From the NCBI GenBank assembly GCA_903921945.1, contig CAIXSC010000078.1, positions 1 through 8,225 on the forward strand: a DNA stretch of 8,225 nucleotides, in the 5' to 3' direction. The DNA comes from an uncultured Planctomycetaceae bacterium. GTDB taxonomy: Bacteria > Planctomycetota > Planctomycetia > Pirellulales > Pirellulaceae. Numbering within the stretch: the stretch's first letter is position 1; the number at the start of each line of letters is the position of its first letter. The notes beneath the pieces are model-generated. The model searched no databases, was not told where the DNA came from, and worked only from the letters and a program-made list of their open reading frames with translations. This document shows, one piece after another, positions 1 through 6,681 of this stretch. The translations under genes and the position numbers were made by a program.

Positions 1-121
1 ACGGCACCGCGATACCGCGACGCGTGGAGCGCGACATCGCGACGCTTGGCGGCCGAATGGTCCACGGTGTTTCCCGCCGGCGAAAGTCTAGCGGTGTCAG
101 GGGCCAGCGGATACAGGTTAA

Positions 122-147
122 CGGTCCGGAAAGAGAATCGCGGACCG
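122..147. repeat. 7-bp perfect inverted repeat with a 12-base spacer
   Basis: CGGTCCG at 122-128 is matched by its reverse complement CGGACCG at 141-147. Transcribed from the minus strand it would form a 7-bp GC-rich stem with a pyrimidine-rich loop, followed by TTAACC. It could be a second weak termination stem, or an operator for a gene starting near the left edge. The tail is not T-rich enough to call a terminator, so the function is unassigned. Confidence 0.35.
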
Positions 148-320
148 GCCGAGCTGCGTCGGGGATGTGTTCTGTCGTTCCGACACCGTGGCTTTGAGAA
201 CCGGTGGTGCCCACGTGTCCAACGATACCGCAATCGAACCGACAAACAGTCGCGATATCGGCCACGAAATCCTGACAAGAAACCACTGGGCGATCCCGAG
301 ATCCGAAGGCCACATCGGGA

Positions 321-366
321 TGAAATAGACAAACGGCGGAAAGGGGCAAGGCAACCCTTCGCCGCC
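321..366 (-). terminator. Putative Rho-independent terminator after arsA
   Basis: Read on the minus strand, the stem arms lie at 366-355 and 345-335. Five GC base pairs (362-366 with 335-339) are followed by a small internal loop (360-361 opposite 340), then five more pairs (355-359 with 341-345), closing a 9-base loop. The transcript then reads GTTTGTCTATTT, which is T-rich but interrupted. The hairpin begins 54 bases after the arsA stop, which is a sensible place to end the ars transcript. On the plus strand no T-rich tail follows, so it works in one direction only. The imperfect T tract keeps confidence moderate. Confidence 0.5.
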
Positions 367-419
367 TCTGCCCACAACATCCGGAGCCGGGCCAGAGTCC
401 GACGATTGTCCGGCTGTCG

Positions 420-2228
420 TCAGATCGTGTTCGACCGCGTCAGCTTCAGCAGTTGTTCGCTTCCCACGGGTTCATCGGCAACCCAGGGGATGATCGCCAG
501 GCGGGCCGCGAGTTCCCGGACTCGCTTGAGATGCGGAAGCTCAGCGGCCGCTCGCGCGACCAAAAGCGGGTCGCGGGGCGCGGCGGCCGCCAGGGACGCG
601 TTGACCACCCAAGCCCACGGCTCGATCCCCGCGCGGCGTAGATCCGACTGCAGCGACTCGGCTTCCAACACGGGCGTCGTCTCCGGCAGGGTGACGATGA
701 CCATTTTGGTTTGCGAAGGGTCTTGCAGTCGCATCAGCGGTGTGACGACATGCGAGCCAGGCTGCGCATGGCGGATAACCTCGCGGTGGTACGAACCGGT
801 CGCGTCGAGCAGCAGCAGCGTATGCCCCGTCGGAGCCGTGTCGACGACGACAAACTTTTCGCGGGACTCGCGCATCACCCTGGAAAAAGCCTGAAATACC
901 GCGATCTCTTCCGTGCACGGTGATCGCAGATCCTCTTCGAGCAAGCGACGGCCAGCTTCATCCAGCTGCTTGCCGCTCGTCTCCAACACCTGTCGGCGGT
1001 AACGATCGCGTTCGACCTGCGGATCGATCCGACTGACCGCAAGGTTGCGAACGTTGGCTTCCACCGTCATCGTCAGGTGCGCGGCCGGGTCGGTGGTCGT
1101 CAACAGCACGGCATGGCCACGGTCGGCAAGCGCCACCGCAAGGGCCGCCGCGACGGTCGTTTTTCCGACGCCTCCCTTTCCCAGCACCATCACCAAGCCA
1201 TGTCCCGACAACTCGATCGCGTCGATCAATGCGGACAACGCGGGAAGCGACTGCGGCGCATCCCCACCGGCGGGCTGACGCGGCAACCGCTCGTCGCGAT
1301 TCCCGGATAGCAAGGCACGCAACGCGGACAAACCGACCATGTTCCATGGCTGGAGCGGCACATGAAAGATCGGCAGGGCGGCCACCGCGGCGGGCAGCGT
1401 CCGCATCGCCGCCGCTTCCCGCCTCCGCATCGCCGCCGCCAGCGGATCGCTGTCAACCTCGCCAACACGGATGTCGCCGTCGCCGCTACTGCCCACGCGA
1501 TCGCGGGCGGGCAGGCCACCGTTGATGACCAGTTGCTGATTCACAATCCCCAGCATGGCAAGCTCGTGGCTGGTTCGGTCCGCCTCGGCGAGAGACGTGT
1601 GCTGCGGGCGTGCGACAATGACCACCGTTGTCGCCTTGCCATTGGCCAGTTCGGCGACAGCTTGCGCGTATTGCTGCTGTTGCTTTTGCAGTCCCGAAAG
1701 CGGCCCCAAACAGGAGGCGCCGGTTGAGTTTGACTCCAGGTAGTTTGTCCAGGCGGTCGGCAACTGGAGCAGCCGGAGCGTATGGCCGGTGGGAGCGGTG
1801 TCAAAAATCACGTGATCGAAAGCGTTGGTCGCCGCGCTGTCGGTGAGCAACCCGGTGAATTCGTCGAAGGCCGCGATCTCGGTCGTACACGCACCGGACA
1901 ACTGCTCTTCCATTCCCTTCAGCGACTCGGCGGGCAACACGCCGCGAAGGGGACCGACGATCCGATCCCGGTAAGCCTGGGCCGCCGCTTCGGGGTTGAT
2001 ATTCAGCGCGAACAGGCCAGGCGCGCCAGGGATCGGTGTTGGCGCGTGTTCCCCGATCGATACTCCGAAGACTTGCCCCAGGTTGGAAGCTGGATCGGTG
2101 CTGACCAACAAGACTTGGCGTCCCTGGTCCGCCAACGCGACGGCGGTCGCGCACGCCAGCGATGTCTTGCCAACGCCGCCTTTACCCGTGAAAAACAGCA
2201 GCCGCGTTGGGTCTTTTAATAATGGCAC
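420..2228 (-). CDS. arsA: Arsenite-transporting ATPase ArsA (two-domain arsenical pump-driving ATPase)
   Basis: ArsA is a cytoplasmic ATPase that accepts arsenite or antimonite from ArsD and powers export through a membrane permease. This 602-residue protein has the full duplicated architecture of the family. A P-loop GKGGVGKTS is at about residues 15-23 and a second, GKGGVGKTT, at about 350-358; the signature DTAPTGHT occurs at about 143 and 463. Cysteines at about 114, 173 and 438 match the three metalloid-binding cysteines of plasmid R773 ArsA (113, 172, 422). A Gly/Asp-rich stretch at about 244-261 is longer than I expect for the family. I chose the GTG at 2228 because AAGGAAGGA ends 9 bases upstream and the protein then begins 14 residues before the P-loop, as in homologues. 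A TTG at 2273 would add 15 residues encoded by a simple repeat. It is the last gene of the apparent arsC-arsD-arsA transcript. Confidence 0.96.
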   Translation of the reverse strand: MPLLKDPTRLLFFTGKGGVGKTSLACATAVALADQGRQVLLVSTDPASNLGQVFGVSIGEHAPTPIPGAPGLFALNINPEAAAQAYRDRIVGPLRGVLPAESLKGMEEQLSGACTTEIAAFDEFTGLLTDSAATNAFDHVIFDTAPTGHTLRLLQLPTAWTNYLESNSTGASCLGPLSGLQKQQQQYAQAVAELANGKATTVVIVARPQHTSLAEADRTSHELAMLGIVNQQLVINGGLPARDRVGSSGDGDIRVGEVDSDPLAAAMRRREAAAMRTLPAAVAALPIFHVPLQPWNMVGLSALRALLSGNRDERLPRQPAGGDAPQSLPALSALIDAIELSGHGLVMVLGKGGVGKTTVAAALAVALADRGHAVLLTTTDPAAHLTMTVEANVRNLAVSRIDPQVERDRYRRQVLETSGKQLDEAGRRLLEEDLRSPCTEEIAVFQAFSRVMRESREKFVVVDTAPTGHTLLLLDATGSYHREVIRHAQPGSHVVTPLMRLQDPSQTKMVIVTLPETTPVLEAESLQSDLRRAGIEPWAWVVNASLAAAAPRDPLLVARAAAELPHLKRVRELAARLAIIPWVADEPVGSEQLLKLTRSNTI

Positions 2229-2237
2229 AGCCGCCAG

Positions 2238-2246
2238 TCCTTCCTT
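2238..2246 (-). promoter_or_regulatory. Ribosome binding site supporting the arsA GTG start
   Basis: The minus strand reads AAGGAAGGA, ending 9 bases before the GTG at 2228. It is the strongest Shine-Dalgarno-like sequence near the arsA start and decides the choice over the TTG at 2273. The adjoining GAAGGATC repeats carry further AAGGA cores, but these serve no better-placed in-frame start codon. Confidence 0.55.
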
Positions 2247-2247
2247 G

Positions 2248-2271
2248 GATCCTTCGATCCTTCGATCCTTC
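2248..2271. repeat. Triplicated 8-bp tandem repeat between arsD and arsA
   Basis: Three perfect copies of GATCCTTC (GAAGGATC on the coding strand) stand at 2248-2255, 2256-2263 and 2264-2271, within the 54 bases separating the arsD stop from the arsA GTG. Each copy carries an AAGGA core. The period is not a multiple of three, so a change in copy number shifts the frame between upstream ATG codons (2286 and 2277) and arsA. The copies are seen directly; any regulatory role is inference. Confidence 0.85.
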
Positions 2272-2282
2272 AATCATCGAAC

Positions 2283-2669
2283 TCATTCGCCGCAGCAGCC
2301 GGAATTGGCCCCGGACTTGTCGCGATTGTCGCAGCAGCCCGCCATCAGGATCGGCAGTTCGCGCGAGACGGTGCCCGTCCATGCCGCGAGCCGTTGGCGG
2401 TCGGGGTACACACCGCGGCTGACCACCGTGCCGTCCAACACAATCACGGGCAAGCAGCCATCTCCGTGGTCTTGCAATTCCCGCCGCACAATGGGACTGG
2501 CCGCGAAGACGGTTGGCTGCTGAGCCGGATTGATACGCTGCACCTGGACGCCTTGGCGTTCCAACCATTGCAGGTCGGCGGAAAACGCGATCAGCGCCGG
2601 ATCCACGTCCGGTCCACAGACACCGCTAGAACAGCATAACGGTTTGTCAAACACCTGGATCGTCGCCAT
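2283..2669 (-). CDS. arsD: ArsD, arsenite metallochaperone and trans-acting repressor
   Basis: ArsD binds As(III) or Sb(III) in the cytoplasm and hands it to ArsA, raising the ATPase's affinity; R773 ArsD also acts as a weak metalloid-responsive repressor. The 128-residue protein has the thioredoxin-like ArsD pattern. The N-terminal segment reads VFDKPLCCSSGVCGP, placing cysteines at 12, 13 and 18, the same positions used for metalloid transfer in R773 ArsD. A central LPVIVLDG strand lies at 73-80. The C-terminus carries two vicinal pairs, Cys112-Cys113 and Cys125-Cys126, resembling the two extra pairs of the R773 protein. The ATG at 2669 follows GAAGGGA at a 9-base spacing. It lies 43 bases after arsC, and its stop codon overlaps an out-of-frame ATG (ATGA). 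With no arsR in view, it is the only candidate regulator here. Confidence 0.96.
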   Translation of the reverse strand: MATIQVFDKPLCCSSGVCGPDVDPALIAFSADLQWLERQGVQVQRINPAQQPTVFAASPIVRRELQDHGDGCLPVIVLDGTVVSRGVYPDRQRLAAWTGTVSRELPILMAGCCDNRDKSGANSGCCGE

Positions 2670-2712
2670 GTCAGTCTTTCCCTTCTATCTCAAAATTCTT
2701 TTTACAGCCGCG

Positions 2713-3099
2713 TTAGAGATCCGCGATCAACGCTTTTACTTTGGCCTCGATGAGGTTCCGCACGGCGCGGAATTCGTCGGGTGTCATCTCCCGTGGATCG
2801 GGGATTTGCCAGTCAACTCGATGTTTCGCCAGGACCAGCGGGCATTCGTCGCCGCAGCCCATCGTAACGGCCGCGTCCACTTCCCGCGAGTTATAGGCGT
2901 CGAGACCTTTCGATGTGTGCGTGGACAGGTCGTAACCCAGTTCCCGCATCGCTTCGATCGCCTTCGGATTCACGCGGCCGGACGGGCGCGAACCGGCGCT
3001 GTGCGCCTCGATGCGACCGGCGCCATGGATGCGCGCGAACGCCTCCGCCATTTGACTTCGGTTCGAGTTCTCCACACAAACGAATAAAACTCGCTTCAT
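2713..3099 (-). CDS. arsC: Arsenate reductase ArsC, low-molecular-weight phosphatase family
   Basis: This cytoplasmic enzyme reduces arsenate to arsenite through a catalytic cysteine and a thiol relay, supplying the substrate of ArsD and ArsA. The 128-residue protein starts MKRVLFVC and has the phosphatase P-loop CVENSNRS, a CX5R motif with Cys8 and Arg14. A second pair, Cys82 and Cys86, lies in VTMGCGDECP, where resolving cysteines are found in this family. Asp101-Pro102 is the likely catalytic-acid loop. I chose the ATG at 3099, not the frame's upstream extension to 3138, because TGGAG lies 8 bases before it and the P-loop then sits at the usual distance from the N-terminus. The cysteine layout resembles thioredoxin- or mycothiol-linked reductases more than the unrelated glutaredoxin-linked ArsC of R773. 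Protein tyrosine phosphatase is the alternative, but the neighbours make arsenate reductase much more likely. Confidence 0.94.
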   Translation of the reverse strand: MKRVLFVCVENSNRSQMAEAFARIHGAGRIEAHSAGSRPSGRVNPKAIEAMRELGYDLSTHTSKGLDAYNSREVDAAVTMGCGDECPLVLAKHRVDWQIPDPREMTPDEFRAVRNLIEAKVKALIADL

Positions 3100-3113
3100 C
3101 GCATTATCTCCAG

Positions 3114-3125
3114 GGGACCGGTCCC
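3114..3125. promoter_or_regulatory. 12-bp perfect palindrome in front of arsC
   Basis: GGGACCGGTCCC is a perfect palindrome in the 42-base gap between the large membrane-protein gene and arsC, just upstream of the TGGAG ribosome binding site. With no spacer it is unlikely to form a stable RNA hairpin, so a protein-binding site is the more natural reading if it means anything. It does not resemble the AT-rich dyads typical of ArsR operators, and GC-rich DNA produces such palindromes by chance. Confidence 0.25.
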
Positions 3126-3141
3126 GAGCCGCCGCCAACGC

Positions 3142-6100
3142 TCAGTGGGCGCTCGGCGCCGTCGAATTCAAGGTGGCGGTGAGCGACCAGAAGTTGCTCC
3201 AATTCTGCCAAGTGTTCTCCACCAGCGGCTTGCCTCCGATCGGTCCTTGGACCCGGTCGACACCGGCCCGCTGGAACAGGCCGCTGAGAGCCACGTTGAG
3301 CGTTTCGCGATCATCGTCGCCCAATCGAGCGAGCCAACCGTCGGCGGTGATACCGCCACTGAGCACTCCGTCCAGGTCTTCCCAGGTCAAGCGGATGAGT
3401 TCGCCGGGGAACGCGGCGCAGGCAAGGTGGACGTCCGCGCGGAAATTGGCCGCTTCGACCCGGTCGACGCTCACCATGGCGCCCTGCAGAAAGCGGGCCT
3501 CTTCCAGAACGGCGATCAGTTCGCGTTCGACAAACCGTTGGATCGACCGCTGCACGCGGCGCACCGCGTCCCAGCGGGGTTGGATCAGGTTAGCGTTCGC
3601 CGAGCTTCCCCTGGGCTCCTCCGAGGCCGCCTCGGCCCGCGATTCCGATTTGCGGATCGCCTTCCGCAACGCGGTGTACGCCTTGGGGATCGTTCCGCTA
3701 TGAAAACCGGTTCGCAACAGGCGAACCATCGATTCGCCATGCTGGCCAATCGCCGTCCTGCGAAGCCCGCGAGCGCGGTTTGCCACGTACAACCGCCAGT
3801 TCTCTTTCAACTCCCAGACCAGGAAGCCGAACACGCCGGGAATCAGCCAAATCGTTGTCCACACCAAGGTGTTCGCCTGCACCGGCCCCAGGTATGGCGT
3901 CAGTTGCTTTACAAATAACGGACCGGTCGGCAGGATGAGCTTATGGGATACCGTGACGACGGGAAAATGCTTGATCGGATTGATTTGCGGCTCGACCAGC
4001 AAGGTGAATACAAAGACCACCAGGTACGAAACGAAGAACCAAGCGACCCCGCCCAGCAACTTGAAGACTTGCAAACCGCCCCGGTCGCCGCGGCGGAATA
4101 GAAGCCATTCATCCACCACGTATACCACCCGCTCCAGCCAAACCAGCAAAGCCTGGAAGACCGCGATGATCCATTGCACGACGCTCGCGAACACCCGCGC
4201 GGTCAGCTCATGCCAGAGCCGCACCAGGAAGTCGGCGGCGATTTCGGTGAGATACCGGCCACCCGGCGAATTGAGGAACAGATTGACGATTAAAAAGATT
4301 TCGAACGCCAAGCGGCGCGACGGCACGATGTGCAGCGGATACGCGGCTCCGCAAAGAGCGGCCGTGGTGAGTCCGGGCCGTAACAAATAATTCCATAGAC
4401 CTGAAAACCAATGGCTTTCCAGCACGCGGCGCACCACGGGCGAATTCACAATCCGTTGGGGAACCTCGATCACCAGGATCCGCAGGAAGTGCCACAGACG
4501 GCGCAATTGAGCGATGTTCCATTCGCGGAAATCGGCCCGGTGAATGACCAGTGACAGCCAAGTTCCCAGGATCGCCACCATGGCGTAGAACACGAAGCCG
4601 GCGTTCGACGCGCGTTCCATGTGCGGCAGATCATGAAGCGGATCGGCGGACGGGTCGGGCCCCTTCGCCTGATTGCCCACAATCCCCGCGGTTAAATGCC
4701 GCAGAAACTCCAACGCCAGAAACGCGCTGCCGTACGGCAACGCCGCGTGCTTGGTGATCAACCGGCCGATCGGGGTGCCGAACACCAGCGAACTGATCCG
4801 TTGCGGCCAACGTTGATAAACGGCCGCGCGGCGGTAAATGCCGTCGAGATGCCGGTCCAGCTTTCGATCGGCTCGCAAGAGCCGGTCGCCACGAATCAGT
4901 TCGCGCGGCGATTCGACATCGGGCAATTTCAAATCGTTCTTGGAAACCGCGTCGCGCAGATTCGCAAAGCTGATATGGCTGTGCTCGACGATCGCGTCCA
5001 ATAGTTCTTCGACAATCTTGCGCTGCGCGACCCGTTCGGGGATGTTGTCGGGCGCCAGCCCCACCTGATTGAATGCCAGGGTGACCACCGGCCGCAGATT
5101 CCGCCGCGTCTCCTGCTCGGAACGTGCGAGCACGCCGCGCACCAGCCGCATGAGCCGCTCGCGATCGCCCTCCGCGACCCGCGCCGTCGCGACTCGCCGC
5201 CGCGCCGTCTTCAAGTGCTTGACCACCAACGCGTCACGGAGCAACGGGAGCGGGCGGCGCAGCGGGCGGGCGCCAAACGTCCGCACCCACTCGACTAAAT
5301 CCACGCGAAACACCCCGCGTTCCCGCTCCATGCAGACTTTTTGCAAGTCGTAGAGCAGCCGCCCCTCATTCGTCCAGAAACCGCGAGCGGCCGGGGCCAG
5401 CAACGACACCAGTGCCGCTTGCCAATCGTCGACCGTCGGCCCGCGATTCCCGCCGGCCGTGTCGCCCGCTCCGCGCGCACGGCTCGTGTGGCTCACATGG
5501 CCCGCATGGCTCCTAGGGCTCATGGGGCTCATGGGGCTCATGGGGCTCCTAGGGCTCATGGGGCTCATGGGGCTCGCTGCACCCGCGCGACCTGTGTCAT
5601 CCAGAAGACTTGTTTCCTGCGCGACACCCGCGTCATTCGCGCGACCCGCTTCATTCACGCGTCCTGTGTCATTCGCGGTACTTGTATTTTGTGTTGTTTG
5701 GTCGAGCGTATCCGGGGCGTCGCTGTCGGGTGATTCGCGGTCGATTTCCAGGGCGGCATGCAATCGAGTCGCCAGGCGCCGCATCTCGGCGCGGGCGAAC
5801 GCGTGGGCTTCGCTGGCGAATTCGGGAGGCGCGCGGAGCGCGGCGCGAGTGTGGATCAAGGCGGCCTTCACACAGTTACCGAGCGCGGCGGCGGACTCGG
5901 CCTGGGCCTGCCCGCGTCGGAAGTCGGCGGGAGGCAAATGCGGCAACGCGGGCAGGCCCGCCGGCGCCGAACGCTCCAACACGCCTAACTTTCCCGTGGC
6001 GTCGGCGGCCGACCGGCATAGCTCCGACGCCTGCAAGCGCTCGTGGATGCGGGCATGATCGACGTCTTCGGCCACACAGCGGGCGATGGCCTCCCAATCG

Positions 6101-6681
6101 CGAACCGCGGGAAAATAGGCGGGCAAACTGTCTGGCGAGTAATAACGAAAGTCCAGGTATTGGCAGACAAACTCGACGTAGGTTTCCAGTTCCGTCGGAG
6201 ACGGAAACAGATGCTCGTCCCGCAATAGCACCGCCTGGGCTTCGGCGAATTCCATCGCCCCGAGGCGTCGCGCGCGATACGCGGCCCAATCGGCGCGTGA
6301 CGGAGCGTCCATCGCGCGGCGCAACAGCTCGACGCGAACCGATTCGCGGAAGAGCAGCCGCTCGTAGCGCCGCAACATCGATTGTGGCGTTTCGACATCG
6401 AGGAACGATTCTTCGTCCGAACGTGCCAAGAGGATGACCAACCGGGGCAGCTCGACGCCCTCGGGCAGTTCCACTTCGTTGCGATCGACGAAAGACAGCA
6501 GCCGGTCGCGTTCCAGGCAGTAGCTCTTGCGGTTGAGCGCGGCGAGCCCAAAACCGGGCAAGCGGCGGTCCAACCGCACAACGCGTCTCAGAATCCGCGC
6601 TTCCACCAGCAACGCGGCCGGTTCGGCTTCTTGAAGCAACGTGCGAACGATGGCGACGGTCAAATTCCCTGCACCGTGCAT
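3142..6681 (-). CDS. Large multidomain membrane protein of unknown function
   Basis: I do not recognise this family. The 1179-residue product has a long, charged, helix-rich N-terminal region (about 1-325) without a signal peptide. A low-complexity linker (about 330-400) of hexapeptide-like Asn/Asp/Thr/Gly repeats and then Ser-Pro-Met/Arg tripeptides follows, then a second charged region (about 410-690). Hydrophobic segments lie at about 694-713, 771-803 (one or two), 830-849, 873-895 and 939-956. A soluble tail follows, opening with WELKENWRLYVANRARGLRR. I see no P-loop, protease, kinase or transporter motif. I preferred the ATG at 6681 because AAAGG lies 6 bases before it; a TTG at 6753 would add 24 residues with no better site. 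The gene ends 42 bases before arsC on the same strand, so co-transcription with the ars genes is possible. A planctomycete-specific family is likely but unproven. Confidence 0.82.
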   Translation of the reverse strand: MHGAGNLTVAIVRTLLQEAEPAALLVEARILRRVVRLDRRLPGFGLAALNRKSYCLERDRLLSFVDRNEVELPEGVELPRLVILLARSDEESFLDVETPQSMLRRYERLLFRESVRVELLRRAMDAPSRADWAAYRARRLGAMEFAEAQAVLLRDEHLFPSPTELETYVEFVCQYLDFRYYSPDSLPAYFPAVRDWEAIARCVAEDVDHARIHERLQASELCRSAADATGKLGVLERSAPAGLPALPHLPPADFRRGQAQAESAAALGNCVKAALIHTRAALRAPPEFASEAHAFARAEMRRLATRLHAALEIDRESPDSDAPDTLDQTTQNTSTANDTGRVNEAGRANDAGVAQETSLLDDTGRAGAASPMSPMSPRSPMSPMSPMSPRSHAGHVSHTSRARGAGDTAGGNRGPTVDDWQAALVSLLAPAARGFWTNEGRLLYDLQKVCMERERGVFRVDLVEWVRTFGARPLRRPLPLLRDALVVKHLKTARRRVATARVAEGDRERLMRLVRGVLARSEQETRRNLRPVVTLAFNQVGLAPDNIPERVAQRKIVEELLDAIVEHSHISFANLRDAVSKNDLKLPDVESPRELIRGDRLLRADRKLDRHLDGIYRRAAVYQRWPQRISSLVFGTPIGRLITKHAALPYGSAFLALEFLRHLTAGIVGNQAKGPDPSADPLHDLPHMERASNAGFVFYAMVAILGTWLSLVIHRADFREWNIAQLRRLWHFLRILVIEVPQRIVNSPVVRRVLESHWFSGLWNYLLRPGLTTAALCGAAYPLHIVPSRRLAFEIFLIVNLFLNSPGGRYLTEIAADFLVRLWHELTARVFASVVQWIIAVFQALLVWLERVVYVVDEWLLFRRGDRGGLQVFKLLGGVAWFFVSYLVVFVFTLLVEPQINPIKHFPVVTVSHKLILPTGPLFVKQLTPYLGPVQANTLVWTTIWLIPGVFGFLVWELKENWRLYVANRARGLRRTAIGQHGESMVRLLRTGFHSGTIPKAYTALRKAIRKSESRAEAASEEPRGSSANANLIQPRWDAVRRVQRSIQRFVERELIAVLEEARFLQGAMVSVDRVEAANFRADVHLACAAFPGELIRLTWEDLDGVLSGGITADGWLARLGDDDRETLNVALSGLFQRAGVDRVQGPIGGKPLVENTWQNWSNFWSLTATLNSTAPSAH
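5494..5574. repeat. 9-bp tandem array encoding Ser-Pro-Met/Arg tripeptides
   Basis: Seven units stand without interruption at 5512-5574: five perfect CATGGGGCT and two CCTAGGGCT. At least two more diverged units (CGCATGGCT, CACATGGCC) follow at 5503-5511 and 5494-5502. On the coding strand they read Ser-Pro-Met, Ser-Pro-Arg, Ser-His-Ala and Gly-His-Val, at about residues 370-396 of the large membrane protein. The period keeps the reading frame, so copy-number change would alter only linker length. The near identity of the inner units suggests recent expansion. Confidence 0.9.
5589..5696. repeat. Degenerate 18-bp tandem array encoding hexapeptide repeats
   Basis: Six diverged units of 18 bases start at 5589, 5607, 5625, 5643, 5661 and 5679, sharing a core like CGCGACCCGCTTCATT. 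On the coding strand they give hexapeptides such as NDTGRV, NEAGRA, NDAGVA and DDTGRA, at about residues 329-365 of the large membrane protein. The units are much more diverged than the neighbouring 9-bp array, which implies an older expansion. The period is a multiple of three and keeps the frame open. Confidence 0.75.

Larger units (their letters stand above)
1..419. other. Region downstream of arsA with no supported gene
   Basis: This stretch follows the arsA stop codon. I see no reading frame with a recognisable family motif. An 85-codon GTG-initiated frame on the minus strand (375-118) runs through the putative arsA terminator and resembles nothing I know. An ATG on the minus strand at 37 opens a frame that leaves the window after 12 codons and could be the start of the next gene, but it has no obvious ribosome binding site. 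Two inverted repeats are present: the putative terminator at 335-366 and a 7-bp inverted repeat at 122-128/141-147. I see nothing else. Confidence 0.5.

Noticed and set aside
1..37. Possible start of a further minus-strand gene (ATG at 37)
   Set aside because: Only 12 codons are in the window and there is no good ribosome binding site, so there is not enough to call a gene.
118..375. 85-codon frame on the minus strand downstream of arsA
   Set aside because: It starts at a GTG within reach of the putative terminator, has no clear ribosome binding site and shows no family motif. It is probably a chance frame in GC-rich DNA.
46..894. 282-codon plus-strand frame
   Set aside because: It lies largely antisense to the well-supported arsA, is Arg/Ser/Ala-rich and low in complexity, and has no recognisable domain; it is a shadow frame typical of GC-rich codon usage.
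2182..2286. 34-codon frame starting at the ATG that overlaps the arsD stop
   Set aside because: It overlaps the start of arsA in another frame and has no known motif. It is discussed as a possible consequence of repeat copy number, not as a gene.
5494..5696. CRISPR-like or mobile-element repeats
   Set aside because: The units of 9 and 18 bases are contiguous without spacers and translate in frame as a protein linker, so they are coding minisatellites.
3142..6681. Large membrane protein as the missing arsenite permease
   Set aside because: ArsB and Acr3 are compact proteins of roughly 350-430 residues with 10-12 membrane spans. This protein is mostly soluble with about five or six hydrophobic segments and no matching motif.
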